Origin: an uncultured Clostridia bacterium
GTDB taxonomy: Bacteria > Bacillota > Clostridia > Christensenellales > Borkfalkiaceae
Assembly: GCA_958419945.1 (NCBI GenBank)
Contig: CATZIC010000081.1
Coordinates: 1 to 6,036 of the forward strand
Direction of reading: 5' to 3'
Length of the DNA: 6,036 nt
A program made the translations under genes and the position numbers. Below, in pieces: positions 1-5,984 of this stretch. Numbering within the stretch: position 1 is the stretch's first letter; every line of letters begins with the position of its first letter. Below the pieces are notes generated by a model, which saw only the letters and a program-made list of their open reading frames with translations, searched no databases and was not told the DNA's origin.

Positions 1-15
1 GAAATTTTAGTGTCA

Positions 16-81
16 TTAAAGTCCGACTGTTAAAGTCTTACAAAGTTCGACTTTTAAAGCCCGACTATTAAAGTTTGACGA
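16..81. repeat. Degenerate 14-nt tandem repeat overlapping the ileS stop codon
   Basis: On the plus strand, units resembling TTAAAGTCCGACTG start at 16, 30, 40, 54 and 68; the second is cut to 10 nt, the others are 14 nt. The unit at 68-81 lies inside ileS and encodes its last residues and TAA stop on the minus strand. The units outside the gene keep the TTAAAG core and mostly the CGACT part. The simplest reading is slippage or tandem duplication of the gene end, with the extra copies falling in the 3' untranslated region. No hairpin followed by a T run is visible here, so this is not an obvious terminator for ileS, which must end beyond the window edge. Confidence 0.75.
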
Positions 82-3000
82 CGCCGAGCGAGACAGTTTC
101 GCCGTTTATATCCCATTCCTTTACGTAGCCGTCTAAAGAGCCCGCGATGAATTTTTCCGCCAACACGACTTTGGTGATACGAGCGGCGTATTTTTCCAAA
201 ATTGCGGAAATTTGTTCGGACGCGGTGTAGTAAAGTGCGATACGGTCGGTAACGTTGAAGCCTGCTTCCTTGCGCATCGTCTGCACTTTGGAAATAACTT
301 CACGCACTACGCCTTCCTCGATAAGTTCTTCGGTAAGGTTGACGTCCAAAACGACGGTGTGGCCGTTTTCGCTTGCGGACACGAAACCTTCCCTGCTTTC
401 GGTGGAAATAAGAAGGTCGGTTTCCGCAAACGTTACGTCATCTCCGCCTAAATTTACGGTTATGCTGCCGTTTGCGCGGATTTCCGCAACCACTTTGTTT
501 GCGTCGCAGGAATCGAGATATTGCCTTATTTGTCCGAGTTTGGAGCCGTATTTGGGGCCCAAAGTCTTAAGTTGCGGTTTTAATTTGTAATTTATGAATT
601 TGCCGGAATCGGTTAAAACTTCAAAGTCTTTGACGTTGAGTTCGTCTCTTGCGATTTCAAACATTTTTTCGGACAACGAAACGTTTCCGCCCATCGAGAA
701 ATAAAGTTTTGCAAGCGGTTGACGGTTTTTAATGCCGGAAAGGTTTCTTGCGGACCTTCCCAAAACCACCATGTCTTCTACGGTTGCCATATCCTCTTCG
801 AGTTTTGCGTCGATATAATTTTCATCTGCGGTCGGGAAGTTGCAAAGATGTACGGAGATGGGTGCTTCTTTATAAAACTGCGGCACTAAGTTACGGTAAA
901 TGCTTTCCGCAATAAAGGGCGTAAACGGTGCGGTAAGTTTTGCAAAAGTTGTCAAAACCGTGTAAAGGGTGGTGTAAGCCGCCGCCTTATCTTCGGTCAT
1001 GCCCTCGCCCCAGAATCTTTCACGGCAGCGACGGATGTACCAATTTGAAAGTTCGTCTACAAACGACTGCATCATTCTTGCGCTTTCAAAGGTCTTGTAT
1101 TCCGCAAGATTGCCGTCCACCGTCTTAACGAGTGTATTTAACTTCGACAAAATCCATTTGTCGATTACCTGAAGTTTGCAATCTTCGAGTTTATACTTTG
1201 ACGGATCGTATTTATCTATGTCCGCATACAGCACGAAAAATGCGTAAGCGTTCCACAAAGTCCCCATATATTTTGCCTGACATTCGCTAACCGCCTTTTC
1301 GTAGAAACGTGAAGGAAGCCAAGGTGCGGACGAAGTGTAGAAGTACCACCTTACGGCGTCGGCGCCCTGTTTATCGAGGACCGACCAAGGATCGACTACG
1401 TTACCGAGGTGCTTACTCATCTTTAAGCCCTTTTCGTCGTTGACGTGGCCCAAAACTATGCAGTTTTTAAAGGGCGCTTTGTCAAATAATATGGTGGAAA
1501 TCGCCAACAGAACGTAGAACCAACCGCGTGTCTGGTCGATTGCTTCGCTTATAAAGTCGGCGGGGAAATGCTTTTCGAAAAGTTCCTTATTTTCAAACGG
1601 ATAATGGAACTGCGCAAAGGGCATAGAACCGGAATCGTACCAACAGTCTATAACCTCTTTTACACGGTGCATTTTCTTGCCGCATTTGGGGCAGGTCATC
1701 GTAAGACCGTCCACGTAGGGACGGTGAAGTTCTACGTCCTTGTCCAATCCGCATTTTTCCCTTAATTCTTCACGGGAACCTATTACTTCGAAATGGTCGC
1801 AGTCCTCGCATTCCCAAACGGGTAGCGGTGTGCCCCAATATCTTTCACGGGAAAGCCCCCAATCAACTACGTTTTCAAGGAAGTTGCCCATTCTGCCCGT
1901 TTTTATGGTTTCGGGCATCCAATTTACGGAATTGTTGGAATTTAAAAGTCTTTCCTTTACCGCGGTAGTCTTTATAAACCAGCTTTCACGAGCGTAATAT
2001 AGCAGCGGTGTGTTACAACGCCAGCAGAAGGGATATGAGTGCTCGAACATTTCTTCTTTAAATAGAAGTCCCCTTGCCTGCAAATCCTTTATTATGAATT
2101 TATCCGCGTCTTTACAGAACATGCCTTTGACGGCGGTTACTTCCTCTTTCATTTTGCCGCGATCGTCGACCATCTGAACGAAAGGAAGGTTGTAGTTTTG
2201 TCCTACTCTGCCGTCGTCAACGCCGAAAGCGGGCGCGATGTGTACGATGCCCGTACCGTCGGTTAAGGTTACGTAGTCGTCGTTGGTTACGAAAAAGGCT
2301 TTTTGACGGAAACTGCCGACCGCACAGTCAAACAGCGGTTCGTATTCGGCGTATTCGTAGTCCTTGCCTTTCTTTTTATCGACGATTTCGTATTCCTCGA
2401 AAAGTTTGGGCACTAAGGCTTCCGCCATTATATAATGAGTGCCGTCACTTACGATTTCAACGTAGTCCTCTTTGGCGTTCATGCAAAGTGCAACGTTTGA
2501 AGGAAGGGTCCACGGCGTGGTCGTCCAAGCCAAAAAGTAGGTGTTTTCTCTTCCCTTTACCTTGAATTTTGCGTATACGGATTTTTCCTTTACGTCTTTA
2601 TAGCCTTGCGCTACTTCGTGAGAGGCAAGCGCCGTTCCGCAACGTGGGCAATACGGCACGATTTTGTGGCCTTTGTATAATAGGCCTTTTTTATGCATTT
2701 CTTTTAAAGACCACCAAACCGATTCGATATAATCGTCGTGGTAGGTTACGTACGGGTTTTCCATATCCACCCAATAACCTAAACGCTCGCTCATCTGTTT
2801 CCATTCATTGGAATACTTCCAGACCGACTTTTTGCATTCGCCGATAAAAGGTTCGATGCCGTATTTTTCTATGTCCTGCTTGCCGTCAAGCCCTAACTTT
2901 TTTTCGATTTCAAGTTCAACCGGAAGCCCGTGCGTATCCCAGCCCGCCTTTCTTAATACGTGCATTCCTTTCATGGTTTTATAGCGCGGAATTATATCCT

Positions 3001-3193
3001 TCATTACACGGGTTAAAACGTGGCCTACGTGCGGCTTGCCGTTAGCTGTCGGCGGTCCGTCGTAAAAACAGAATTCCTGTCCGCCTTCGGTTTTTTCTAT
3101 GGACTTTTCAAATATATGATTTTCTTCCCAAAATTTGGATATCTCCTTCTCTCTGTCAAGAAAATCAAGCTTTGTGTCAACTTTTTTATACAT
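68..3193 (-). CDS. ileS: Isoleucyl-tRNA synthetase, long two-zinc type (IleS2-like)
   Basis: Cytoplasmic class I aminoacyl-tRNA synthetase that activates isoleucine with ATP and loads it on tRNA-Ile. The 1041-residue length and motifs fit the long IleRS clade (Thermus and eukaryote-like) rather than the shorter E. coli type. Visible motifs: HVGH at residues 55-58 (the HIGH signature), GWDTHGLPVE at 84-93, WTTTPW at 223-228 and the GVDD aspartates at 326-327 in the CP1 editing domain that hydrolyses Val-tRNA-Ile, and KMSKH at 591-595. Four CxxC pairs (182/185, 390/393, 462/465, 501/504) match the spacing I recall for the two zinc sites of Thermus IleRS. The anticodon-binding helical domain starts near 676 and includes NWYIRR at 717-722; a long C-terminal extension follows. 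The ATG is supported by AAAGGAG 7 nt upstream and by the normal N terminus. It appears monocistronic, behind a T-box leader. No frameshift or missing key residue is seen. Confidence 0.98.
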   Translation of the reverse strand: MYKKVDTKLDFLDREKEISKFWEENHIFEKSIEKTEGGQEFCFYDGPPTANGKPHVGHVLTRVMKDIIPRYKTMKGMHVLRKAGWDTHGLPVELEIEKKLGLDGKQDIEKYGIEPFIGECKKSVWKYSNEWKQMSERLGYWVDMENPYVTYHDDYIESVWWSLKEMHKKGLLYKGHKIVPYCPRCGTALASHEVAQGYKDVKEKSVYAKFKVKGRENTYFLAWTTTPWTLPSNVALCMNAKEDYVEIVSDGTHYIMAEALVPKLFEEYEIVDKKKGKDYEYAEYEPLFDCAVGSFRQKAFFVTNDDYVTLTDGTGIVHIAPAFGVDDGRVGQNYNLPFVQMVDDRGKMKEEVTAVKGMFCKDADKFIIKDLQARGLLFKEEMFEHSYPFCWRCNTPLLYYARESWFIKTTAVKERLLNSNNSVNWMPETIKTGRMGNFLENVVDWGLSRERYWGTPLPVWECEDCDHFEVIGSREELREKCGLDKDVELHRPYVDGLTMTCPKCGKKMHRVKEVIDCWYDSGSMPFAQFHYPFENKELFEKHFPADFISEAIDQTRGWFYVLLAISTILFDKAPFKNCIVLGHVNDEKGLKMSKHLGNVVDPWSVLDKQGADAVRWYFYTSSAPWLPSRFYEKAVSECQAKYMGTLWNAYAFFVLYADIDKYDPSKYKLEDCKLQVIDKWILSKLNTLVKTVDGNLAEYKTFESARMMQSFVDELSNWYIRRCRERFWGEGMTEDKAAAYTTLYTVLTTFAKLTAPFTPFIAESIYRNLVPQFYKEAPISVHLCNFPTADENYIDAKLEEDMATVEDMVVLGRSARNLSGIKNRQPLAKLYFSMGGNVSLSEKMFEIARDELNVKDFEVLTDSGKFINYKLKPQLKTLGPKYGSKLGQIRQYLDSCDANKVVAEIRANGSITVNLGGDDVTFAETDLLISTESREGFVSASENGHTVVLDVNLTEELIEEGVVREVISKVQTMRKEAGFNVTDRIALYYTASEQISAILEKYAARITKVVLAEKFIAGSLDGYVKEWDINGETVSLGVVKL

Positions 3194-3200
3194 AGATTGG

Positions 3201-3207
3201 CTCCTTT
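3201..3207 (-). promoter_or_regulatory. Ribosome binding site of ileS
   Basis: AAAGGAG on the minus strand, 7 nt before the ATG at 3193. It is a near-perfect Shine-Dalgarno match and fixes the start codon. Confidence 0.9.
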
Positions 3208-3288
3208 AAGAAGTTAAATAAGTTTTGCTTTTTTTAGTGTTTTTGTGGCTTTTACGTCGGAATTCTTTTCTTTTTTATCAAAGAAAAC

Positions 3289-3320
3289 AAAAAAATCCGC
3301 CCCTTATAAAGAGACGGATT
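3289..3320 (-). terminator. T-box regulated intrinsic terminator of the ileS leader
   Basis: On the minus strand AATCCGTCTC (3320-3311) pairs with GGGGCGGATT (3303-3294), 10 bp with two G-U pairs, loop TTTATAA, followed by a run of seven T ending at 3289. Its left arm shares CCGT and CTC with the 3' strands of antiterminator helices A2 and A1, so the two folds exclude each other. This is the off-state for ileS when tRNA-Ile is charged. Confidence 0.92.
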
Positions 3321-3579
3321 GACCGTGGTACCACTCTTTTTTACGGCAAAAGCCGTACACTCATTTTAGGTTTAACGAAAGCCTTTAACGACTGCTTATT
3401 TCGCCCGCATTTTTGCCACGCTTTCGGCAGTTTGCTACGGAAGGATACCCTTAAAATGCTGACCTTGTGGACTTTCACCGTAACCACTCGCTTTTAAGCG
3501 CTTTTCTTAAGGACGTGTTTCCGATTATTGCAAAATTTTGTTGATTTTTATAAGATTTCGGACAAAACCCCGAATCTTC
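3289..3579 (-). promoter_or_regulatory. T-box leader (tRNA-Ile-sensing) controlling ileS
   Basis: The minus-strand leader carries the T-box core GAGTGGTACCACGG at 3336-3323. The antiterminator can be drawn fully: helix A1 AAAGAG (3339-3334) with CTCTTT (3313-3308), bulge beginning TGGT (3333-3330), helix A2 ACGG (3326-3323) with CCGT (3317-3314). TGGT would pair with an ACCA tRNA end, as expected for tRNA-Ile with discriminator A. Stem III is TACGGC-TTTT-GCCGTA at 3357-3342. The Stem I tip shows GTGG/CCAC around GGTGAAAG (about 3487-3467), matching the usual distal loop. The best specifier candidate is ATC (Ile) at 3446-3444, in GGGTATCC. By family knowledge, uncharged tRNA-Ile stabilises the antiterminator and allows ileS transcription. 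The lower part of Stem I is ambiguous, because two exclusive pairings are possible. Confidence 0.93.
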
Positions 3580-3585
3580 GCAATA

Positions 3586-3614
3586 ATTTTAGCAAATTAA
3601 CTTATTATTGTAAA
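3586..3614 (-). promoter_or_regulatory. Sigma-A type promoter of the ileS leader
   Basis: Minus strand: -35 TTTACA (3614-3609), 17-bp spacer, -10 TAAAAT (3591-3586). Predicted transcription start is about 3580-3578, which places the whole T-box leader in the transcript. The promoter is divergent from the SRP RNA promoter, with 19 bp between the two -35 boxes. Confidence 0.8.
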
Positions 3615-3633
3615 GCAAATTGCCTTAAATCAC

Positions 3634-3662
3634 TTGATTTTTTTTATTATTTGGTTTAAAAT
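3634..3662 (+). promoter_or_regulatory. Sigma-A type promoter of the SRP RNA gene
   Basis: -35 TTGATT (3634-3639), 17-bp spacer, -10 TAAAAT (3657-3662). The expected start, about 7 nt downstream, falls at A3669, exactly the first base of the ACCGTGC arm that pairs with the 3' end of the SRP RNA. The agreement between promoter and RNA end supports both calls. Confidence 0.82.
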
Positions 3663-3668
3663 ATGCTT

Positions 3669-3934
3669 ACCGTGCTAGGCGGGGAGCCAGCGGTGCCCTA
3701 TACCTGCAATCCGCTACAGCAGGGCTGAAGGTCCTTCTCGGCTATTCGTATGGTTGGCCGGACCGGATAAGGGGTGTTGATATTAAGGTCTTGTGCAACG
3801 GTTGGTTGCGAACCGTGTCAGGATAGGGATATAGCAGCACTAAACAATTCGTATCGTGTGCCATAAGGTTGCTTTAAAGGAGCCACCTACCCGGTTTTCG
3901 CTTCGGTATGGATAGTCAAAAAGGAATGCACGGT
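3669..3934 (+). ncRNA. ffs: Signal recognition particle RNA, long bacterial form (scRNA type)
   Basis: RNA scaffold of the signal recognition particle; with Ffh it delivers ribosomes translating membrane or secreted proteins to FtsY. About 266 nt, close to the roughly 270-nt B. subtilis scRNA. The ends pair: ACCGTGC (3669-3675) with GCACGGT (3928-3934). The Alu-domain part contains GTGCTAGGCGGGGAG, CGGTGCCC, CCTGCAATCCGC and AGCAGGGCTGAA, closely resembling the Bacillus sequence. The central hinge carries GGTGTTGA. Helix 6 is ACGGTT/AACCGT near 3798-3816. The Ffh-binding S domain follows as GTGTCAGG then AGCAGCACTAA (3816-3843), and the return strand includes GTGTGCC and GGTTGC. The tip is AUA-GGGA-UAU instead of the common UCC-GGAA-GGA. 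It has its own promoter and terminator. The gene name is scr in Bacillus. Exact ends are inferred from pairing, not mapped. Confidence 0.94.
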
Positions 3935-3946
3935 TTATTTGAATTC

Positions 3947-3970
3947 AACGGCCTAAAAGCCGTTTTTTTC
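3947..3970 (+). terminator. Intrinsic terminator of the SRP RNA gene
   Basis: AACGGC (3947-3952), loop CTAAAA, GCCGTT (3959-3964), running into seven T (3963-3969). It sits 12 nt after the closing pair of the SRP RNA. Processing between the two would give the mature 3' end. Confidence 0.92.
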
Positions 3971-4020
3971 TTTGCGGAATTAAAGTTATTATTTGAATGG
4001 CTTGTCTGTGAGGTTAGCAT

Positions 4021-4044
4021 AGGCGGATAGAATATACTCCGCCT
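4021..4044. repeat. Perfect 7-bp inverted repeat
   Basis: AGGCGGA (4021-4027) and TCCGCCT (4038-4044) enclose a 10-nt AT-rich loop. No T run follows on either strand, so it is not an obvious terminator. It directly abuts the REP-like palindrome at 4049 and may be part of the same mobile or dispersed element. Confidence 0.6.
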
Positions 4045-4045
4045 C

Positions 4046-4082
4046 TGGATTGCCACGCCGACAAGTCGGCTCGCAATGACGG
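4046..4082. repeat. REP-like palindrome (GTCATTGCGAG...GTGGCAATCC family)
   Basis: Nested inverted repeat: ATTGC (4049-4053) with GCAAT (4073-4077), and inside it GCCGAC (4057-4062) with GTCGGC (4065-4070) around an AA loop. Read on the minus strand the borders are GTCATTGCGAGC and GTGGCAATCC. From memory this border pair recurs as an intergenic palindrome in many unrelated bacteria. Only one copy is in this window, so the repeat call rests on resemblance. Confidence 0.7.
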
Positions 4083-4133
4083 GGAGAGGTAAATTATCTT
4101 GCGGCGAATTATGGATACAGATTATTATTAGAA

Positions 4134-4206
4134 GTTCCCTTGCGGGAACAGACAATCCCTCAGTCGACGTTCGTCGACAGCTCCCTTTGCTTCATATGGA
4201 GCCATT
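4134..4206. repeat. Compound palindromic intergenic repeat (three hairpins)
   Basis: Three consecutive inverted repeats: GTTCCC-TTGC-GGGAAC (4134-4149), GTCGACG-TT-CGTCGAC (4163-4178), and GCTCC (4180-4184) with GGAGC (4198-4202). The linker ACAATCCCTCAGTC (4153-4165) and the block AGCTCCCTTTG (4179-4189) match, in my memory, a dispersed element common in gut Clostridia with a variable middle palindrome. It probably does not encode protein. It could be a REP or MITE-like element, or an RNA structure at the 3' end of a convergent unit. Confidence 0.65.
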
Positions 4207-4244
4207 AAAAAATGCTGATAGCGGGCTTATAGCGGCACTTTTGT

Positions 4245-4286
4245 AAAAAAGACGCGCAGTACAAAAAAGTACTGCGCGTCTTTTTT
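4245..4286 (-). terminator. Strong intrinsic terminator of pyrG, symmetrical
   Basis: GACGCGCAGTAC (4251-4262) and GTACTGCGCGTC (4269-4280) form a perfect 12-bp stem around six A, flanked by six A on the left and six T on the right. On the minus strand the T run follows the stem, 11 nt after the pyrG stop codon. The symmetry means it could also stop rightward read-through from the SRP RNA gene before it runs antisense into pyrG. Confidence 0.95.
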
Positions 4287-4291
4287 AGTTT

Positions 4292-5899
4292 CTATTTATT
4301 ATTGTTAGAATTATCTAAACTTGCTTTTATAAAGCCCTTGAACAGCGGGTGCGGTTTGTAGGGACGGGATAGAAATTCCGGGTGGAATTGGCAGGCAACG
4401 TACCAAGGGTGGCCGCTTAGTTCCAAAATTTCAACGAGTTTTTTGTCGGGGTTAAAACCGGAGGCTATCATGCCGTTTTCTTTATAAATTTCAAGATAAT
4501 CGTTATTGAATTCGTAGCGGTGGCGGTGACGTTCACGTATGGTCTCCGTCTCATAAACGCTATAAGCTTTTGTGTCCGGCACTACTTTACAAGGATAGGA
4601 GCCGAGGCGTAAGGTTCCGCCCATGTCGATACCGTCGAACTGTTCGGGAAGTAGTGAAATTACCGGGCTTTTTGTTTCGGGATTGAATTCGGTTGAATCG
4701 GCATCAGTTAAGCCTAAAACGTTTCTTGCAAACTCGATAGCGGCAACCTGCATACCGAGGCAAATACCGAAGAACGGAATACCCTTTTCACGGGCGTATT
4801 TTGCGGCAATGATTTTGCCTTCCACTCCCCTTGCGCCGAATCCGCCTGGGACCAAAACGCCGCTATAAGGCTTCAAAATTTCTTCAACGTTTTCAGACGT
4901 CACGTCCTCGGATAATATCCAACCGATATTTACCTTTACGCCGTAAAAATATCCGGCGTGGCGAAGGGCTTCCGCAATGGATAGATATGCGTCGTGAAGT
5001 TCCACGTACTTTCCGACAAGCGCAATGTTAAGTTCGGTTTTGGACTTTTTAATGGAATCTATCATCTGATTCCACGCCGTCAAATCCGGCTCATTTGTCT
5101 CTAAGCCGAAGTGCTTGCAGATAATTTCGTCCGCACGCTGTTTGTGTAAGCTTGGCACTATTTCGTATAAAACGGGCACGTCCTTGGAAACGATAACCGC
5201 TTCCGGCGCAATGTCGCAAAACAGTGAAATTTTTTCCTTGACTTCCTTTTTTATGTTGACTTCCGAGCGAAGAACCACCATATCGGGCTGTATGCCGAGC
5301 GAGCGTAATTCCTTTACGCTGTGTTGGGTGGGTTTTGTTTTGATTTCTTCGGCTACACGAAGATACGGAACGAGGGTCGTGTGTATGAAAAAGGTGTTTT
5401 TCTGCCCCATTTCGCGGCGCCACTGGCGGATTGCTTCCAAAAAGGGAAGGGATTCGATATCGCCTACCGTTCCGCCGATTTCCGTAATAATTACGTCGGC
5501 GCCCGTTTCCGCCGCTTTTTTGAGCTTTAATTTTATGCGGTCGGTAACGTGCGGTATAACCTGCACGGTTTTACCGAGATAATCACCACGCCTTTCCTTT
5601 TCCAAAACCTCTTTGTAAATTCTGCCTGCGGTTATGTTGCTGAGTTTTGTCAAAGAAACGTCTATAAACCTTTCGTAGTGCCCGAGGTCCAAATCGGTTT
5701 CTATTCCGTCGTCGGTCACGTAGACTTCGCCGTGCTGGTAAGGGCTTAAGGTGCCCGGGTCTATATTTATATAAGGATCGAACTTCTGAACAAAGATCTT
5801 AAGTCCCCTTTCCTTAAGTAAGCGCCCTATCGAGGACGCGACTATGCCTTTGCCGAGGCTTGATACAACCCCGCCCGTTACGAAAATATATTGTGCCAT
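4292..5899 (-). CDS. pyrG: CTP synthase (glutamine hydrolysing)
   Basis: Converts UTP to CTP with ATP and glutamine-derived ammonia, the last step of pyrimidine nucleotide synthesis; cytoplasmic homotetramer. At 535 residues it matches the usual length, the same as the B. subtilis enzyme as I recall it. N-terminal synthetase domain (about 1-267): P-loop SSLGKG at 13-18 with K17, QKFDPYINIDPG at 38-49, Mg2+ ligands D71 and E140 (TEIGGTVGDIES), and the UTP/CTP-binding KTKPTQHSVKELR at 187-199. C-terminal class I glutaminase (about 290-535): oxyanion region PGGFGARG, nucleophile C380 in GICLGMQ, and H506/E508 in QFHPEF. All catalytic residues are present. The start is the ATG giving the typical MAQYIFVTGGVVSSLGKG opening. 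It is monocistronic as far as seen: its own promoter at 5984-5956 and a strong terminator just after the TAG stop. Confidence 0.98.
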   Translation of the reverse strand: MAQYIFVTGGVVSSLGKGIVASSIGRLLKERGLKIFVQKFDPYINIDPGTLSPYQHGEVYVTDDGIETDLDLGHYERFIDVSLTKLSNITAGRIYKEVLEKERRGDYLGKTVQVIPHVTDRIKLKLKKAAETGADVIITEIGGTVGDIESLPFLEAIRQWRREMGQKNTFFIHTTLVPYLRVAEEIKTKPTQHSVKELRSLGIQPDMVVLRSEVNIKKEVKEKISLFCDIAPEAVIVSKDVPVLYEIVPSLHKQRADEIICKHFGLETNEPDLTAWNQMIDSIKKSKTELNIALVGKYVELHDAYLSIAEALRHAGYFYGVKVNIGWILSEDVTSENVEEILKPYSGVLVPGGFGARGVEGKIIAAKYAREKGIPFFGICLGMQVAAIEFARNVLGLTDADSTEFNPETKSPVISLLPEQFDGIDMGGTLRLGSYPCKVVPDTKAYSVYETETIRERHRHRYEFNNDYLEIYKENGMIASGFNPDKKLVEILELSGHPWYVACQFHPEFLSRPYKPHPLFKGFIKASLDNSNNNK

Positions 5900-5909
5900 G
5901 ATATTTTTG

Positions 5910-5914
5910 CCTTT
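5910..5914 (-). promoter_or_regulatory. Weak ribosome binding site of pyrG
   Basis: AAAGG on the minus strand, 10 nt before the ATG at 5899, within an A-rich stretch. It is shorter and farther from the start than the ileS site. The start codon is set mainly by protein conservation. Confidence 0.55.
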
Positions 5915-5955
5915 TTTTGTTTTTAGCGTAACTACGCCTGACCGCAGTTTTTTAA

Positions 5956-5984
5956 ATTATAACAAATTTAGAGGTTTTTAACAA
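5956..5984 (-). promoter_or_regulatory. Sigma-A type promoter of pyrG
   Basis: Minus strand: -35 TTGTTA (5984-5979), 17-bp spacer, -10 TATAAT (5961-5956). The predicted start is in the A run around 5950-5948, giving a leader of about 50 nt. A small inverted repeat GCGTA-AC-TACGC lies at 5926-5937 within the leader but lacks a T run. Upstream, 5985-6036 is AT-rich and could act as an UP element; no gene is visible there. Confidence 0.82.

Noticed and set aside
212..590. Two overlapping plus-strand open frames of 79 and 111 codons
   Set aside because: Both are antisense shadows of the C-terminal part of ileS.
3265..3287. Weak hairpin TTTTCTT/AAGAAAA after the T-box terminator
   Set aside because: Only A-U rich pairs with an 8-nt loop; probably unstable and without a clear role.
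3225..3497. 90-codon open frame on the plus strand
   Set aside because: It is the complement of the ileS T-box leader, and the structured RNA explains the sequence fully.
3669..3934. Possible tmRNA, 6S RNA or riboswitch
   Set aside because: The paired ends, the Alu-domain sequence and the GTGTCAGG...AGCAGCAC segment fit SRP RNA, and no tRNA-like acceptor or tag frame is seen.
3916..4155. 79-codon open frame on the minus strand between the SRP RNA gene and pyrG
   Set aside because: It runs through the palindromic repeats and the SRP RNA terminator into the 3' end of the SRP RNA, shows no recognisable domain, and its composition looks like translated repeats.
4218..4235. Direct repeat ATAGCGG spaced by 4 bases
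   Set aside because: Two 7-nt copies only, no partner sites or known operator, so chance cannot be excluded.
5115..5582. 155-codon open frame on the plus strand
   Set aside because: It lies entirely antisense to the conserved synthetase domain of pyrG; its openness follows from pyrG codon use.
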